Assembly (NCBI GenBank): GCA_045629045.1
Contig: JAZQQM010000038.1
Span: forward strand, 1 to 57,229
Direction: 5' to 3'
DNA: 57,229 bases
Source: JAILLW01 sp045629045
GTDB taxonomy: Bacteria; Bacillota; Clostridia; Lachnospirales; Lachnospiraceae
Position 1 is the stretch's first letter. Each line of letters begins with the position of its first letter. Below the pieces are notes generated by a model that had not been told where the DNA came from, searched no databases, and saw only the letters and a list, made by a program, of their open reading frames with translations. Position numbers and translations under genes: made by a program. This document shows positions 8,282 to 17,044 of the stretch, one piece after another.

Positions 8282-9073
8282 TCATTGCCTGTAAAGACAG
8301 TCAATCATTCGATACTTTTTGTATCTTTCCGCAACCAACTGCTTTTTGCTGAGCTTCTGCAGTCTTGCAATCTTTTCTGTTAATAATCTGTCGAGCACCG
8401 TAAAGGTTTTGGAATTTTCTTTTATAACCTCATCAATCAATCCCAGTCCCTTAAGTTCGTCTGAAGTAATCTTCATTATCTCAGCTGCTTCGGAAGCTCT
8501 TTGAGGATTTTTCCACATTATCGATGCGAAGCCTTCCGGAGAAAGTATCGAATATACTGCATTTTCAAGCATAAAAACCTCATCCGACACCGCCAAAGCA
8601 AGAGCGCCCCCGCTGCTTCCTTCACCGGTAACAATCGCAATCGTCGGACAGCAAAGTCTGCTCATCAATGCAAGATTTTCTGCAATCGCATTACTCTGTC
8701 CGTTGCTTTCCGCTTCGACCCCCGGATAGGCACCCGGCGTATCAATAACAGTAATAACAGGCCTGCTAAACTTTTCAGCCTGCTCCATCAGTCGGTAAGC
8801 CTTTCGGTATCCCTCAGGAGAGGTCATTCCAAAATTGCATGCAATGTTCTCCTGCGTATCTCTGCCTTTCTTATGTCCTATTACCGTAACAGGTATATCA
8901 TGGAACATAGCCACGCCTCCTATCACGGAAGGATCATCTCTAAATAGCCTGTCTCCGTGCAGCTCGACAAAATCTTCAAAAAGACCTTCAATAAAATCCT
9001 CGATATGAAATCTCTTCGGATCTCTCGCAATCTGTACGGCTTCATAAGCTGTTTGTCTTTTTTCTTCATTCAT
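8282..9073 (-). CDS. accA: Acetyl-CoA carboxylase carboxyltransferase subunit alpha
   Basis: AccA forms the alpha half of the carboxyltransferase that moves CO2 from carboxybiotin to acetyl-CoA. The 263-residue sequence shows the crotonase-like motifs VITVIDTPGAYPG and GEGSSGGALALA, which form oxyanion holes. It is shorter than the roughly 319-residue E. coli protein because the N-terminal helical extension is reduced, as is common in Firmicutes. It begins 6 bp after accD. Confidence 0.95.
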   Translation of the reverse strand: MNEEKRQTAYEAVQIARDPKRFHIEDFIEGLFEDFVELHGDRLFRDDPSVIGGVAMFHDIPVTVIGHKKGRDTQENIACNFGMTSPEGYRKAYRLMEQAEKFSRPVITVIDTPGAYPGVEAESNGQSNAIAENLALMSRLCCPTIAIVTGEGSSGGALALAVSDEVFMLENAVYSILSPEGFASIMWKNPQRASEAAEIMKITSDELKGLGLIDEVIKENSKTFTVLDRLLTEKIARLQKLSKKQLVAERYKKYRMIDCLYRQ

Positions 9074-9079
9074 AAATAA

Positions 9080-9928
9080 TCATCCGGCCTTTATTCCATG
9101 CAGTTTCAATAACTTATGGAGTGTCTGCTTCAAATCTTTCCTTTCAACTATCATGTCAAGCATTCCGTGCTTAAGAAGGAACTCCGAATGCTGAAAGTCC
9201 TTCGGAAGCTTCTGACCGATTGTCTGCTCAATTACTCTGGGCCCGGCAAAACATATAAGTGCATCCGGTTCAGCAATAATAATGTCTCCGAGGCTTGCAT
9301 AGCTTGCACTTACTCCTCCCGCCGTAGGATTGGTAAGGCACGAAATAAAAAGGCCTCCCTTATTCTTAAAATGTTCCACTGCAGCAGCCGTCTTTGCCAT
9401 CTGCATCAGTGAAAACAGACCCTCCTGCATACGGGCTCCGCCGCTCGCAGAGAAAATAATGAGCGGAAGTTTCCTCTTTTCGGCATGTTCCGCAAGTCGT
9501 GCAATCTTTTCGCCGACTACAGTTCCCATACTTCCCATCAGAAAGCGGCTGTCCAAAACTCCTATAGCAACTTTTATATCATTAATTCGGGCTTTACCCG
9601 CTAAAAATGCGTCGTTTCGTCCGGACTTTAATTTTAAAGCCTTAAGCTTATCTTCATACTCAGGAAAATCAATAGGATTGCTGCTCTTCAACTCCGGCCA
9701 CATTTCTTTAAAGCTTCCTTCGTCGCAGACCATACCGATCCGGCCCATCACGGGAACCGTCAGATAATGCCCGCAATAACTGCAAACCCACTTCTCTTTT
9801 GCAAGCGTTCCGACAGGCACCGACTCTTTACATGCCGGACATTCGGCCATGTTTTCCGCTTTGCTGCGCTGCTTTAAAAGTGAATTCCACTTTTTGCGCC
9901 GTTGGAGAAAGATATCATTTATTCTCAT
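9080..9928 (-). CDS. accD: Acetyl-CoA carboxylase carboxyltransferase subunit beta
   Basis: AccD is the zinc-ribbon beta subunit of the carboxyltransferase. The ribbon ligands are Cys30, Cys33, Cys49 and Cys52 (CPAC and CSYC). The core motif SASGGARMQEG is intact. The 282-residue length is normal. It overlaps the end of accC by 4 bp (ATGA), which suggests coupled synthesis of the carboxylase subunits. Confidence 0.95.
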   Translation of the reverse strand: MRINDIFLQRRKKWNSLLKQRSKAENMAECPACKESVPVGTLAKEKWVCSYCGHYLTVPVMGRIGMVCDEGSFKEMWPELKSSNPIDFPEYEDKLKALKLKSGRNDAFLAGKARINDIKVAIGVLDSRFLMGSMGTVVGEKIARLAEHAEKRKLPLIIFSASGGARMQEGLFSLMQMAKTAAAVEHFKNKGGLFISCLTNPTAGGVSASYASLGDIIIAEPDALICFAGPRVIEQTIGQKLPKDFQHSEFLLKHGMLDMIVERKDLKQTLHKLLKLHGIKAG

Positions 9929-11280
9929 TTCTTTTCAATCCCCTCCTCAGCCCACTGCTCGATTTGTCTGCTGTTCTCTTCCCAAAAAGCAGTATTGTAA
10001 TTCCCTTTCAGAAAAACAGGATGATACGTCAGCAGATGCATGAACTCATAATTGGTTTTTACTCCTTCGATAATAAGTTCCTCCAAAGCTCGTCTCATTC
10101 TCCGAACAGTCTCCAACCTCGTTTTTCCGGTAACAATGATTTTTGCAATCATCGAATCGTAATACGGACTTATTTCGTAGCCCGTATATACATGGCTTTC
10201 GACTCTTACCCCATAACCCGAAGGGAAATGAAGGAAACTTATTTTTCCGGGACTTTGCGCATTGATTCTGCACTCTATGGCATGCTTATCAAAGCTAATG
10301 TCTTCCTGCTTGATACCAAGCTTCATTCCCGCTGCAATTCTGAGCTGTTCCTTTATCAGGTCCACATCACATACCTGCTCGGTAACGGGATGTTCAACCT
10401 GAATTCTGGTATTCATTTCTATAAAATAGTAGTTTTTATCAGTGTCAACGATAAACTCTATTGTTCCGGTGCTGAAATACTCTGCTGCTTTAGCTGCCCT
10501 GACTGCTGCTTCTCCCATTTCACGTCGCAACTCATCAGTCAAAATGCATGATGGCGATTCCTCAAGAAGCTTTTGATTGTTCTTTTGAATAGAGCAGTCT
10601 CTCTCTCCCAGATGAACTGTATTTCCGAATTTGTCAGCTAAAATCTGAAACTCGATATGATGCGGGTTTATTATGAGCTTCTCCATATACATATCATCAT
10701 TTCCGAATGCTGCCCTTGCTTCTGCCTTGGCAGTGAGAAAAGCTGTTTTCAATTCATCTTCGTTAAACGCGCGGCGCATTCCTTTGCCCCCGCCTCCTGC
10801 AGAAGCTTTTATTAATACCGGGTATCCTATCTGCTCCGCCATATTAACCGCCTCTTCCGCAGAGGCAATAAGCGTTTTTGATCCGGGAACCACAGGCACA
10901 TTGTTCTTAATCATAAGACTCCTTGCTGCCTGCTTATCTCCCATCCTTCTGATAACTGCGGCAGAAGGTCCGATAAACGTAATTCCGTTATCTTCACATT
11001 TCTGAGCAAAATCCGCGTTCTCAGACAAAAAACCATAACCCGGATGAATCGCATCGCATTCCATTCTGAGTGCTGCTTCTATTACCGCATTCGCATTTAA
11101 ATAACTCTCACTTGCTTTTGCCGGTCCTATACATACCGAATAGTTTGCAGTAATTACCGGAAGTGATTCTCTGTCCGCTTCCGAATAAACCACAACAGTT
11201 TCGATATCCATTTCTCTGCAGCACCTGATGATGCGAACGGCGATTTCACCCCTGTTGGCAATCAATATACGTTTGAACAT
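9925..11280 (-). CDS. accC: Biotin carboxylase AccC
   Basis: AccC is the ATP-grasp enzyme that carboxylates biotin on BCCP with bicarbonate. The 451-residue sequence starts MFKRILIANRGEIAVR. It carries the glycine-rich ATP loop KASAGGGGKGMRR, the HIEFQ and GERDCSIQKNNQK segments and EMNTRIQVEHPVTE. It lies between accB and accD with close spacing and is complete. Confidence 0.96.
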   Translation of the reverse strand: MFKRILIANRGEIAVRIIRCCREMDIETVVVYSEADRESLPVITANYSVCIGPAKASESYLNANAVIEAALRMECDAIHPGYGFLSENADFAQKCEDNGITFIGPSAAVIRRMGDKQAARSLMIKNNVPVVPGSKTLIASAEEAVNMAEQIGYPVLIKASAGGGGKGMRRAFNEDELKTAFLTAKAEARAAFGNDDMYMEKLIINPHHIEFQILADKFGNTVHLGERDCSIQKNNQKLLEESPSCILTDELRREMGEAAVRAAKAAEYFSTGTIEFIVDTDKNYYFIEMNTRIQVEHPVTEQVCDVDLIKEQLRIAAGMKLGIKQEDISFDKHAIECRINAQSPGKISFLHFPSGYGVRVESHVYTGYEISPYYDSMIAKIIVTGKTRLETVRRMRRALEELIIEGVKTNYEFMHLLTYHPVFLKGNYNTAFWEENSRQIEQWAEEGIEKK

Positions 11281-11299
11281 TTACCGTTTCTCCCGACAA

Positions 11300-11755
11300 T
11301 TATTCAATAACAAACATCAGCTGTCCGTATTCAATCATACTGCCGTCCTTTACAAGTACCTCACGGACTGTTCCGCTGATATTTGCACGAACCTCATTCA
11401 TCATCTTCATCGCCTCGATAATGCAAACCACATCACCTGCTTTTACCTTGCTTCCGACTTTTACAAAAGGTTCAGCTTCAGGCGACGGTGCAGCATAAAA
11501 TGTTCCGACCAAAGGAGCCTTTATACCCTCTGCGGCAGGTTTCGTCTTTGCTGCATTCTCGAATTCGGACACTTTTAAATCCTGCTTTTCGGTACCGGAA
11601 AATGCATGAGCTTCAGCAGAACTTCCGGAATTCAATTTTCCGGCACCATTTTGCTTTTTTAAGGCAAAATGAACTCCCTGCATATCAATTTCCAGCTCCG
11701 AAACCGAAGAAACCTCAAATCTGTCCCAAATCTCAAAAAGATTATTCAGTTCCAT
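11300..11755 (-). CDS. accB: Biotin carboxyl carrier protein AccB
   Basis: This is the biotinylated carrier of acetyl-CoA carboxylase. The biotin lysine is Lys117 in EAMKMMNE, in a C-terminal hammerhead domain. Residues 35-75 form a flexible linker. I start at the ATG at 11755 because GGGAG lies 8 bases before it, giving 151 residues. A TTG at 11779 would overlap acpP by 4 bp and an ATG at 11761 is too close to the ribosome site. Confidence 0.94.
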   Translation of the reverse strand: MELNNLFEIWDRFEVSSVSELEIDMQGVHFALKKQNGAGKLNSGSSAEAHAFSGTEKQDLKVSEFENAAKTKPAAEGIKAPLVGTFYAAPSPEAEPFVKVGSKVKAGDVVCIIEAMKMMNEVRANISGTVREVLVKDGSMIEYGQLMFVIE

Positions 11756-11775
11756 AATCATTTCTCCCGATGTAT

Positions 11776-12006
11776 TCAAGCTACATTTGCATCAATATAC
11801 TCAACAATCTTCTTTACGCTGTCGAAAGTGTTGATAGCTTCTTCCCGGATTGAAATGCTGTAAGCTTCCTCGATAGCCATGCAAAGCTCCATTGCATCGA
11901 GTGAATCGATTCCGAGATCATCCTTTAATGATGCCTCCATGGTGATGAGCTCCTCATCAACATTTATTGTTTCCATGATAATTTCTTTAACCTTGTCGAA
12001 TGTCAT
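11776..12006 (-). CDS. acpP: Acyl carrier protein
   Basis: This 76-residue acidic helical protein carries the growing acyl chain on 4'-phosphopantetheine attached to Ser35 (LGIDSLDAMEL). It is the first gene of the operon, 72 bases from the -10 box, and is preceded by a GGAG-type ribosome site. Placing acpP first lets the most abundant component of the pathway be made from the most abundant part of the transcript. Confidence 0.95.
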   Translation of the reverse strand: MTFDKVKEIIMETINVDEELITMEASLKDDLGIDSLDAMELCMAIEEAYSISIREEAINTFDSVKKIVEYIDANVA

Positions 12007-12039
12007 AATCGTAATCTCCTTTATTAATTTTACTCTATA

Positions 12040-12067
12040 TATTTATCTAAATATATTTAGGTAAATA
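12040..12067 (-). promoter_or_regulatory. 28-bp palindromic operator candidate for the FAS operon
   Basis: The sequence from 12040 to 12067 is a two-fold palindrome centred at 12053/12054 with a single mismatched pair (12046/12061). The core half-site reads CTAAATAT and its complement. It starts about 10 bp downstream of the -10 box, so a bound dimer would cover the start of transcription. AT-rich palindromes of this size suit MarR regulators, and the operon ends in a MarR gene. That this protein binds here is inference. Confidence 0.7.
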
Positions 12068-12077
12068 CTTTAAGGTA

Positions 12078-12105
12078 ATTATACACATCTTCTGAACAAT
12101 GTCAA
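12078..12105 (-). promoter_or_regulatory. Consensus sigma-A promoter of the FAS operon
   Basis: On the minus strand a perfect TTGACA (12100-12105) and a perfect TATAAT (12078-12083) are separated by 16 bp. Transcription would start near 12071, 65 bases before acpP, at the edge of the palindrome. This is the strongest promoter seen in the window. Confidence 0.85.
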
Positions 12106-12142
12106 ACACAATTTCACAATCACTGATAATCAGCTCAAAGCA

Positions 12143-12196
12143 CAAAAAAAATTTGCATATGAACTATGCCCCGAAAGACATATCTCATATGCAAAT
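12143..12196 (-). terminator. Terminator of the secreted beta-domain gene
   Basis: A 13-bp perfect stem (12150-12162 with 12184-12196, AATTTGCATATGA and its complement) with a 22-base loop is followed on the minus strand by a run of T (12143-12149). It isolates the FAS promoter from the gene upstream. Confidence 0.85.
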
Positions 12197-12218
12197 TCCG
12201 TAAATCAGTATTTAGTTT

Positions 12219-14837
12219 TCAGCCCTCGCCGATAGTAAAATTCTGCCTTATAAATTCGGTTTTTCCTGCACTGTTTACTGCATATACCCTGATAGTATAG
12301 CTTCCTGCAGATGCTTTGAAACCGTTGGACTTATATCCGTCCCAGGTCCATTCAGCACTGCCGCTGTCCTTCTGTGCTGTATACTCACTGACTGCAACAA
12401 TTTGCTCGGCATCGTTCCACATTACTTCCATTACTATCTTCGATCCCTTGCCGGTGTAGTTGCAGCTGAACTTATATGCATCCTCATTATTCTTCTTGGT
12501 AAATCTTACGGAAACACCTGAAACCGTAGGCTTTTTAACGACTGTCGGCTTCTTTGCAACGCTGAAAGTTTTGGTCACAGTTGATGTACCACCGCTGTTC
12601 TTTGCAGAAACAACAACGCTGTAGCTGCCGACAGCATAGCCTCCGAAATTGAAATTACTCTTAATTGTTCCGGCAGCATATTTTCCGTCAATTACGGTTG
12701 CAACAACCTTTCCGGAAGAATTCTTTACCTGAACAGTTACGTTTGATGACTGACTTGTCTTGAAAGACAGAGTTCCCAGGCCCTCACCCGTACTTAAAGA
12801 TACACTTGAAATCTCAACCTTGGGAGACTTCTCAACCTTGAAACTGATATTCTTTGTAACCTTCTTGCCGCCTATAATAACAGCAGTAATCGAAGCGGTA
12901 TATTTTCCTAAAGAAAGATTCGAATCAAGCTTCTCAAGATCATACCACCTGGTATATTTACCTGCAGGCTGCGTGTAAGAGTCATTTACGATAACGGTTC
13001 CTTTAGCATTCTTAATCTTCACTTCTATTTTAGAACCGATGCTGACATTATTGGAAATTCCGATAAGCGGATTTTCGTAAGTCGCATACTCTCCACCGTT
13101 CAGGCCCGTTGCCACAGAAGACAAAGTCAACGAACCGGTAGGCTTTGCAACTTTAAATTCGATGGTCTTTGTTTTTGATTTGACTGTTTTGCTTGAACTC
13201 TTGCCATTGTTTATAGTGGTAAGTTTTACCTGTGTATAAATCTTTACCTTATATGTTCCTGCATCAACATATTTATTGCTTGAATTGCCCAAATCCCAGC
13301 TGATGTTGCCGAAAGCTACACCCTTGCTTCTGTCCAAACTGCAGCTTTGCTTTACGGTACGAATTTTCTTGCTACCCTTATAAATCTGGGCTACTATCTC
13401 ACCGCCAAGGTCACTCTCTACATCAAATCCGATTGATTCACCGTACGCACGAGGAACTGTCTTTACAGGAGCGGTAACCGTTATTTTCGTTGATGACCTT
13501 GCAACACTGAAGCTGACCTTTTCCTTAAATGACTCCAAATATCCCGCACCGGAATAAGAAAACTCAACGGTCACAACACCGGCGTAAGCAGTATCACCAT
13601 GAGAAAAATCATTGATAAGCTTTAATATATCCTTTGCCGAGAATTCAAAATTATGGGGCTTTACATATCCCTTGACATAATCTGTCTTAAGCAAAACACT
13701 CTCAGAAGAACCGGCAGGCTTATAATTGATTTTGACATTGGTAGTTGTAGACTTATCAAAGTCATAATCTAAAGAAGAATCATCATAACCTTTTCCGATC
13801 AGGGCTCTTTCAAGATCTTTCCTGCACTCATCATAGTTAAACGGCAGCTGTACAGTAAACTTAATCTTGTCACTTGAATCAAGATCCAGATGAGTCTTGT
13901 TCTTTGCAAATGATACGCTGAAAGGAATCTTGCCGTTCTTAACCTTGCTTTCATCGACGCCTAAATCAATTGAAGGAGCGACAGTAAAAGTAGTCTGAGC
14001 AATCAAAGAACTCTCGGTATAATCATAAAGATATACCGTATAAATGCCTTTCTGTGTGAAGGTATAGTCAAATGTTTTTTTGTTCTTTCTTCCTGCCGTA
14101 CCGTCTATGGTTCCGTCTGTCGAATACCAATCAAGAACCCTTGAAGAGTAGCTGTCATAAAAACTATCCCCGGGCTTAACAATAAACATATTATAATCAT
14201 GACCGGGTTTCTCAAGCGAATACTCAATAGTGATCGTTTCTTTTACATCAGGCTTATATGTCGCTTTCTCAACCGACAAAGAATTCTTAACCCTGCTGCC
14301 GCTCTCATCGGTAATCGCCGATATATTGAAAGATTCCGATGCGATACATTGAGGTTCAAAGGCTCCGACATTTCCGTTCGCATCACTTTCATAGACAGCG
14401 AGCGTATACTTTCCGGCCTCAGAAAACTTATGCGGAATAACGATATTTATCTTACCGTCTTTTGTACATTCTTCCTCCGTAAAAGTGGTAACCCATTCCG
14501 CGGTACTCGGTCCGTACACTCCGATTGATATCGTCTTTCTGTACTTTTGCGGAGTAACTGTAGGCAAAATGTCACAGTCGAAGGTGATATCAATAATAGT
14601 CTCACTTCCGACAACCGAATTCTGAAGATTAAGCTTCATATTCGATAAATGATCATACGGTTTCCAAACCATTTCCAGTTCATCACTGTCGTAACTTAAC
14701 CTGTCATCAAGCGTGTATGCGCCGCCCGAAAATGAATCTGCTCTGACCGGAAGCGCTCCCCCAAAAAGAACTCCCGTCATTATCAGGCTCAATGCCAACG
14801 TGGCATACCTGATGCATTTTACGAACCAATTTTTCAT
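12219..14837 (-). CDS. Large secreted protein of repeated beta-sandwich domains
   Basis: This is an 872-residue exported protein of unknown function. The start is the ATG at 14837, because GGAGGGG lies 4 bases upstream. The longer frame from 14858 adds seven residues and has no site. MKNWFVKCIRYATLALSLIM begins a signal peptide ending near LPVRADS. The rest is built of Ser/Thr/Val-rich repeats of roughly 95 residues that each close on a strand like FSVAKKPT or FKVEKSPK. The final one resembles FlgD/big-type Ig domains (SAGSYTIRVYAVNSAGKTEF). There is no LPXTG, SLH or cell-wall repeat, so how it stays at the surface is not evident. It is monocistronic, with its own terminator. An adhesin or matrix role is possible but unproven. 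Confidence 0.8.
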   Translation of the reverse strand: MKNWFVKCIRYATLALSLIMTGVLFGGALPVRADSFSGGAYTLDDRLSYDSDELEMVWKPYDHLSNMKLNLQNSVVGSETIIDITFDCDILPTVTPQKYRKTISIGVYGPSTAEWVTTFTEEECTKDGKINIVIPHKFSEAGKYTLAVYESDANGNVGAFEPQCIASESFNISAITDESGSRVKNSLSVEKATYKPDVKETITIEYSLEKPGHDYNMFIVKPGDSFYDSYSSRVLDWYSTDGTIDGTAGRKNKKTFDYTFTQKGIYTVYLYDYTESSLIAQTTFTVAPSIDLGVDESKVKNGKIPFSVSFAKNKTHLDLDSSDKIKFTVQLPFNYDECRKDLERALIGKGYDDSSLDYDFDKSTTTNVKINYKPAGSSESVLLKTDYVKGYVKPHNFEFSAKDILKLINDFSHGDTAYAGVVTVEFSYSGAGYLESFKEKVSFSVARSSTKITVTAPVKTVPRAYGESIGFDVESDLGGEIVAQIYKGSKKIRTVKQSCSLDRSKGVAFGNISWDLGNSSNKYVDAGTYKVKIYTQVKLTTINNGKSSSKTVKSKTKTIEFKVAKPTGSLTLSSVATGLNGGEYATYENPLIGISNNVSIGSKIEVKIKNAKGTVIVNDSYTQPAGKYTRWYDLEKLDSNLSLGKYTASITAVIIGGKKVTKNISFKVEKSPKVEISSVSLSTGEGLGTLSFKTSQSSNVTVQVKNSSGKVVATVIDGKYAAGTIKSNFNFGGYAVGSYSVVVSAKNSGGTSTVTKTFSVAKKPTVVKKPTVSGVSVRFTKKNNEDAYKFSCNYTGKGSKIVMEVMWNDAEQIVAVSEYTAQKDSGSAEWTWDGYKSNGFKASAGSYTIRVYAVNSAGKTEFIRQNFTIGEG

Positions 14838-14904
14838 AATTCCCCTCCGCAAACTCAAGACTCCGATACAAAGCAGTTTTCCTCAGAATCTTTTCTCCCT
14901 TTTA

Positions 14905-14948
14905 CAAAAAGGGCAATGCAATGAAGACCTGCTTCACTGCATTGCCCC
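14905..14948 (-). terminator. Terminator after the GGDEF sensor gene
   Basis: The stem GGGCAATGCAATGAAG with its near-complement (14911-14926 and 14931-14946) has a four-base loop and is followed on the minus strand by TTTTTG. It lies 26 bp beyond the stop of the GGDEF gene and upstream of the secreted protein gene. Confidence 0.85.
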
Positions 14949-14974
14949 CTCAAATCATTGATACCAAACTATTG

Positions 14975-16885
14975 TCACCATTGACTTTCATCATGATGTA
15001 TCTGCTTAGTAGAATACATGTTTTTATCGGCAATTACAATAGTCTTTTCAATATCTCCGATGTCTTTCGGATTGCATAACGAATATCCTATGCTGACTGT
15101 CAGCGGAATATTTTCTCCCGTTTTTTCGACCAGTTCAGCAAGTCTCTTTTCAATTGCAAAAATAATTTCCTCAGGTGTCTGCTCGAGTGATTCTGCTCGT
15201 CCGGCAATAAGGAATTCATCCCCGCCGAATCTCGAAATAGTAAGTTCTTCCGGGATAGCTTCTTTCATGGCCTGCACCACAAGTTTTAAGCTTAAATCCC
15301 CCTTTGCATGTCCGAGGCGATCATTAATGTACTTCATTTTATCAACATCAATCAGGAAAAGTACACTTTCACCGTCTTCCTTGCCGAAGGAAATCATATC
15401 TTTAAATACATACTGTTCACAGCCGTGTCTGTTATAAACGCCTGTAAGCTGATCCGTAATCGACTGCCTTTTGAGCGCATCCCACAAAGCAGCCAGCTTT
15501 ATATTGCTTCGAACCTGATCAAGCGCATTAATCATATGACGCGACCAGATATAATACTGATTCTCGTTTGCGGCATTTAACGGTCCGCTTAACATCGCAA
15601 AGCCATATGTTCTGCCCTCGGAATAAAGCGGCAGGAAAATATAGCATCCCGGTGTTCTTAATCTCTCCGATGCCTCGTAGATACAGTCCTTAAGAGCAAG
15701 TCTGCTCTTCTCACACTGCTTTCCCTCTGCTAAAAAGCAAGCCATTTCCATCTCGTCCGAATAGCCGATAATGGGAAGACTGGACTCATTGTCTCTTGCC
15801 GTAAAGAACTCCGGAACCAAACAGAGTTTGAACTCATTTCCTTCAAGTATATGCTCTCTTTCAAACATATATTTAAAGCCGTTGCTGGTAGTATCAAGAT
15901 TATCTGCCTTACGAACCGCTGCGTAAAAATGTCTGAAATGAGAATCAAGGTCTATAGGCTCAATAATATTGTCAGCAAGTGCCTTTACGGATTTGTTAAA
16001 CTCACTCGGAATCACCGCATTAACCATACATCCGCAGCTTCCGTTCGGAACAAACTTTGTCCTGAGCTTTATACTCATATCCTGCTTCTCACCGTTAATC
16101 AGCTTTAACAAGCTTCCGAGAGCTTCACATCCCATAATCTTCCATTCATGATTTACCGAAGCAATCGGGGGAGTAAGTGTCTGCGCAAGTCTGATACCGT
16201 CATATCCGGTAACCTTCACTTCATCAGGTATCGAAATGTTCTTCTCTCGAAGATATGTGCATACAGCTATAGCCATAATATCATTTGCACAAATAATGGC
16301 TTCCGGATATTTGCCTCTTGAATCAACCCACCCATGAATGATGCTCGGGATAAATGTCTTTGACCAATCTCCGTAAGCTATATTTCCGTCTGAATAAGGA
16401 ACCCCGTTTGCATCCATAATCTCTTCGAATGCACTGAGACGTTCAACCGCTTCAGGATGATCCTTAGGTCCGCTGATATATAAGATATCCCTGCAGCCAT
16501 GGTCGACTATCATATGCTCGACAAGTTCCCTCATTCCGCTTGCATTGTCGGTAGAAATACAGGGAATTCCGTCTATCGGATATTCAATACTGATACACGG
16601 AATATTGTTTCTCTTTACTGAATTAGTCAAATAGTCGATTTCCCACTGACGGTTAAAGGTATTCGCAAACAAAAGAACACCGTCAAAATCCGTCATATCG
16701 GGAAGTCTGAAAATATTAGTTTCGCCGTCATTTGTCGATGCATCATTTCCGCGCACCGAAAAATTAACGAAGCTAAAAATATCTGTTTTCTCGGCACGCG
16801 CCAATTCGATAATGCCCGAAAGCGTTTCATGCAAAAATTCGCCGCCCCAACCGCCTGAGAAAACTGCTACCTTCTTTTTATTCAT
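14975..16885 (-). CDS. LacI-type ligand-binding / GGDEF diguanylate cyclase sensor
   Basis: The product probably makes cyclic di-GMP in response to a small ligand. Residues about 5-285 (from the ATG at 16885) match the periplasmic-binding-like domain of LacI repressors (KVAVFSGGWGGEF..., CANDIMAIAVCTYL, VKVTGYDGI) but there is no DNA-binding helix-turn-helix. A GAF-like linker of about 170 residues follows. The C-terminal 160 residues are a GGDEF domain with an intact RFGGDEF active site and no RxxD product-inhibition site five residues before it. There is no signal peptide or membrane helix, so it should sense a cytoplasmic ligand. A TTG at 16897 would add four residues. Neither start has a strong ribosome site. 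A TATAAT-like -10 lies in the AT-rich leader 16898-17044. Confidence 0.85.
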   Translation of the reverse strand: MNKKKVAVFSGGWGGEFLHETLSGIIELARAEKTDIFSFVNFSVRGNDASTNDGETNIFRLPDMTDFDGVLLFANTFNRQWEIDYLTNSVKRNNIPCISIEYPIDGIPCISTDNASGMRELVEHMIVDHGCRDILYISGPKDHPEAVERLSAFEEIMDANGVPYSDGNIAYGDWSKTFIPSIIHGWVDSRGKYPEAIICANDIMAIAVCTYLREKNISIPDEVKVTGYDGIRLAQTLTPPIASVNHEWKIMGCEALGSLLKLINGEKQDMSIKLRTKFVPNGSCGCMVNAVIPSEFNKSVKALADNIIEPIDLDSHFRHFYAAVRKADNLDTTSNGFKYMFEREHILEGNEFKLCLVPEFFTARDNESSLPIIGYSDEMEMACFLAEGKQCEKSRLALKDCIYEASERLRTPGCYIFLPLYSEGRTYGFAMLSGPLNAANENQYYIWSRHMINALDQVRSNIKLAALWDALKRQSITDQLTGVYNRHGCEQYVFKDMISFGKEDGESVLFLIDVDKMKYINDRLGHAKGDLSLKLVVQAMKEAIPEELTISRFGGDEFLIAGRAESLEQTPEEIIFAIEKRLAELVEKTGENIPLTVSIGYSLCNPKDIGDIEKTIVIADKNMYSTKQIHHDESQW

Positions 16886-17044
16886 ATTCTGTTTCAACCC
16901 ATTTATATAAAAACAGTCGACGAGTTACAAATTATTTGTGATATTATAACAAATCTCCCAAAAAATATCCATATTTTTTTTATAAAATGAGCAAAAAGGA
17001 TCAAAAAATGCGCTTAATATTTGAAATCGTGTAAAAGCTTTGCA

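Noticed and set aside
9799..10551. 250-residue plus-strand frame within accC/accD
   Set aside because: It lies antisense to well-defined accC and accD with no family resemblance or ribosome site.
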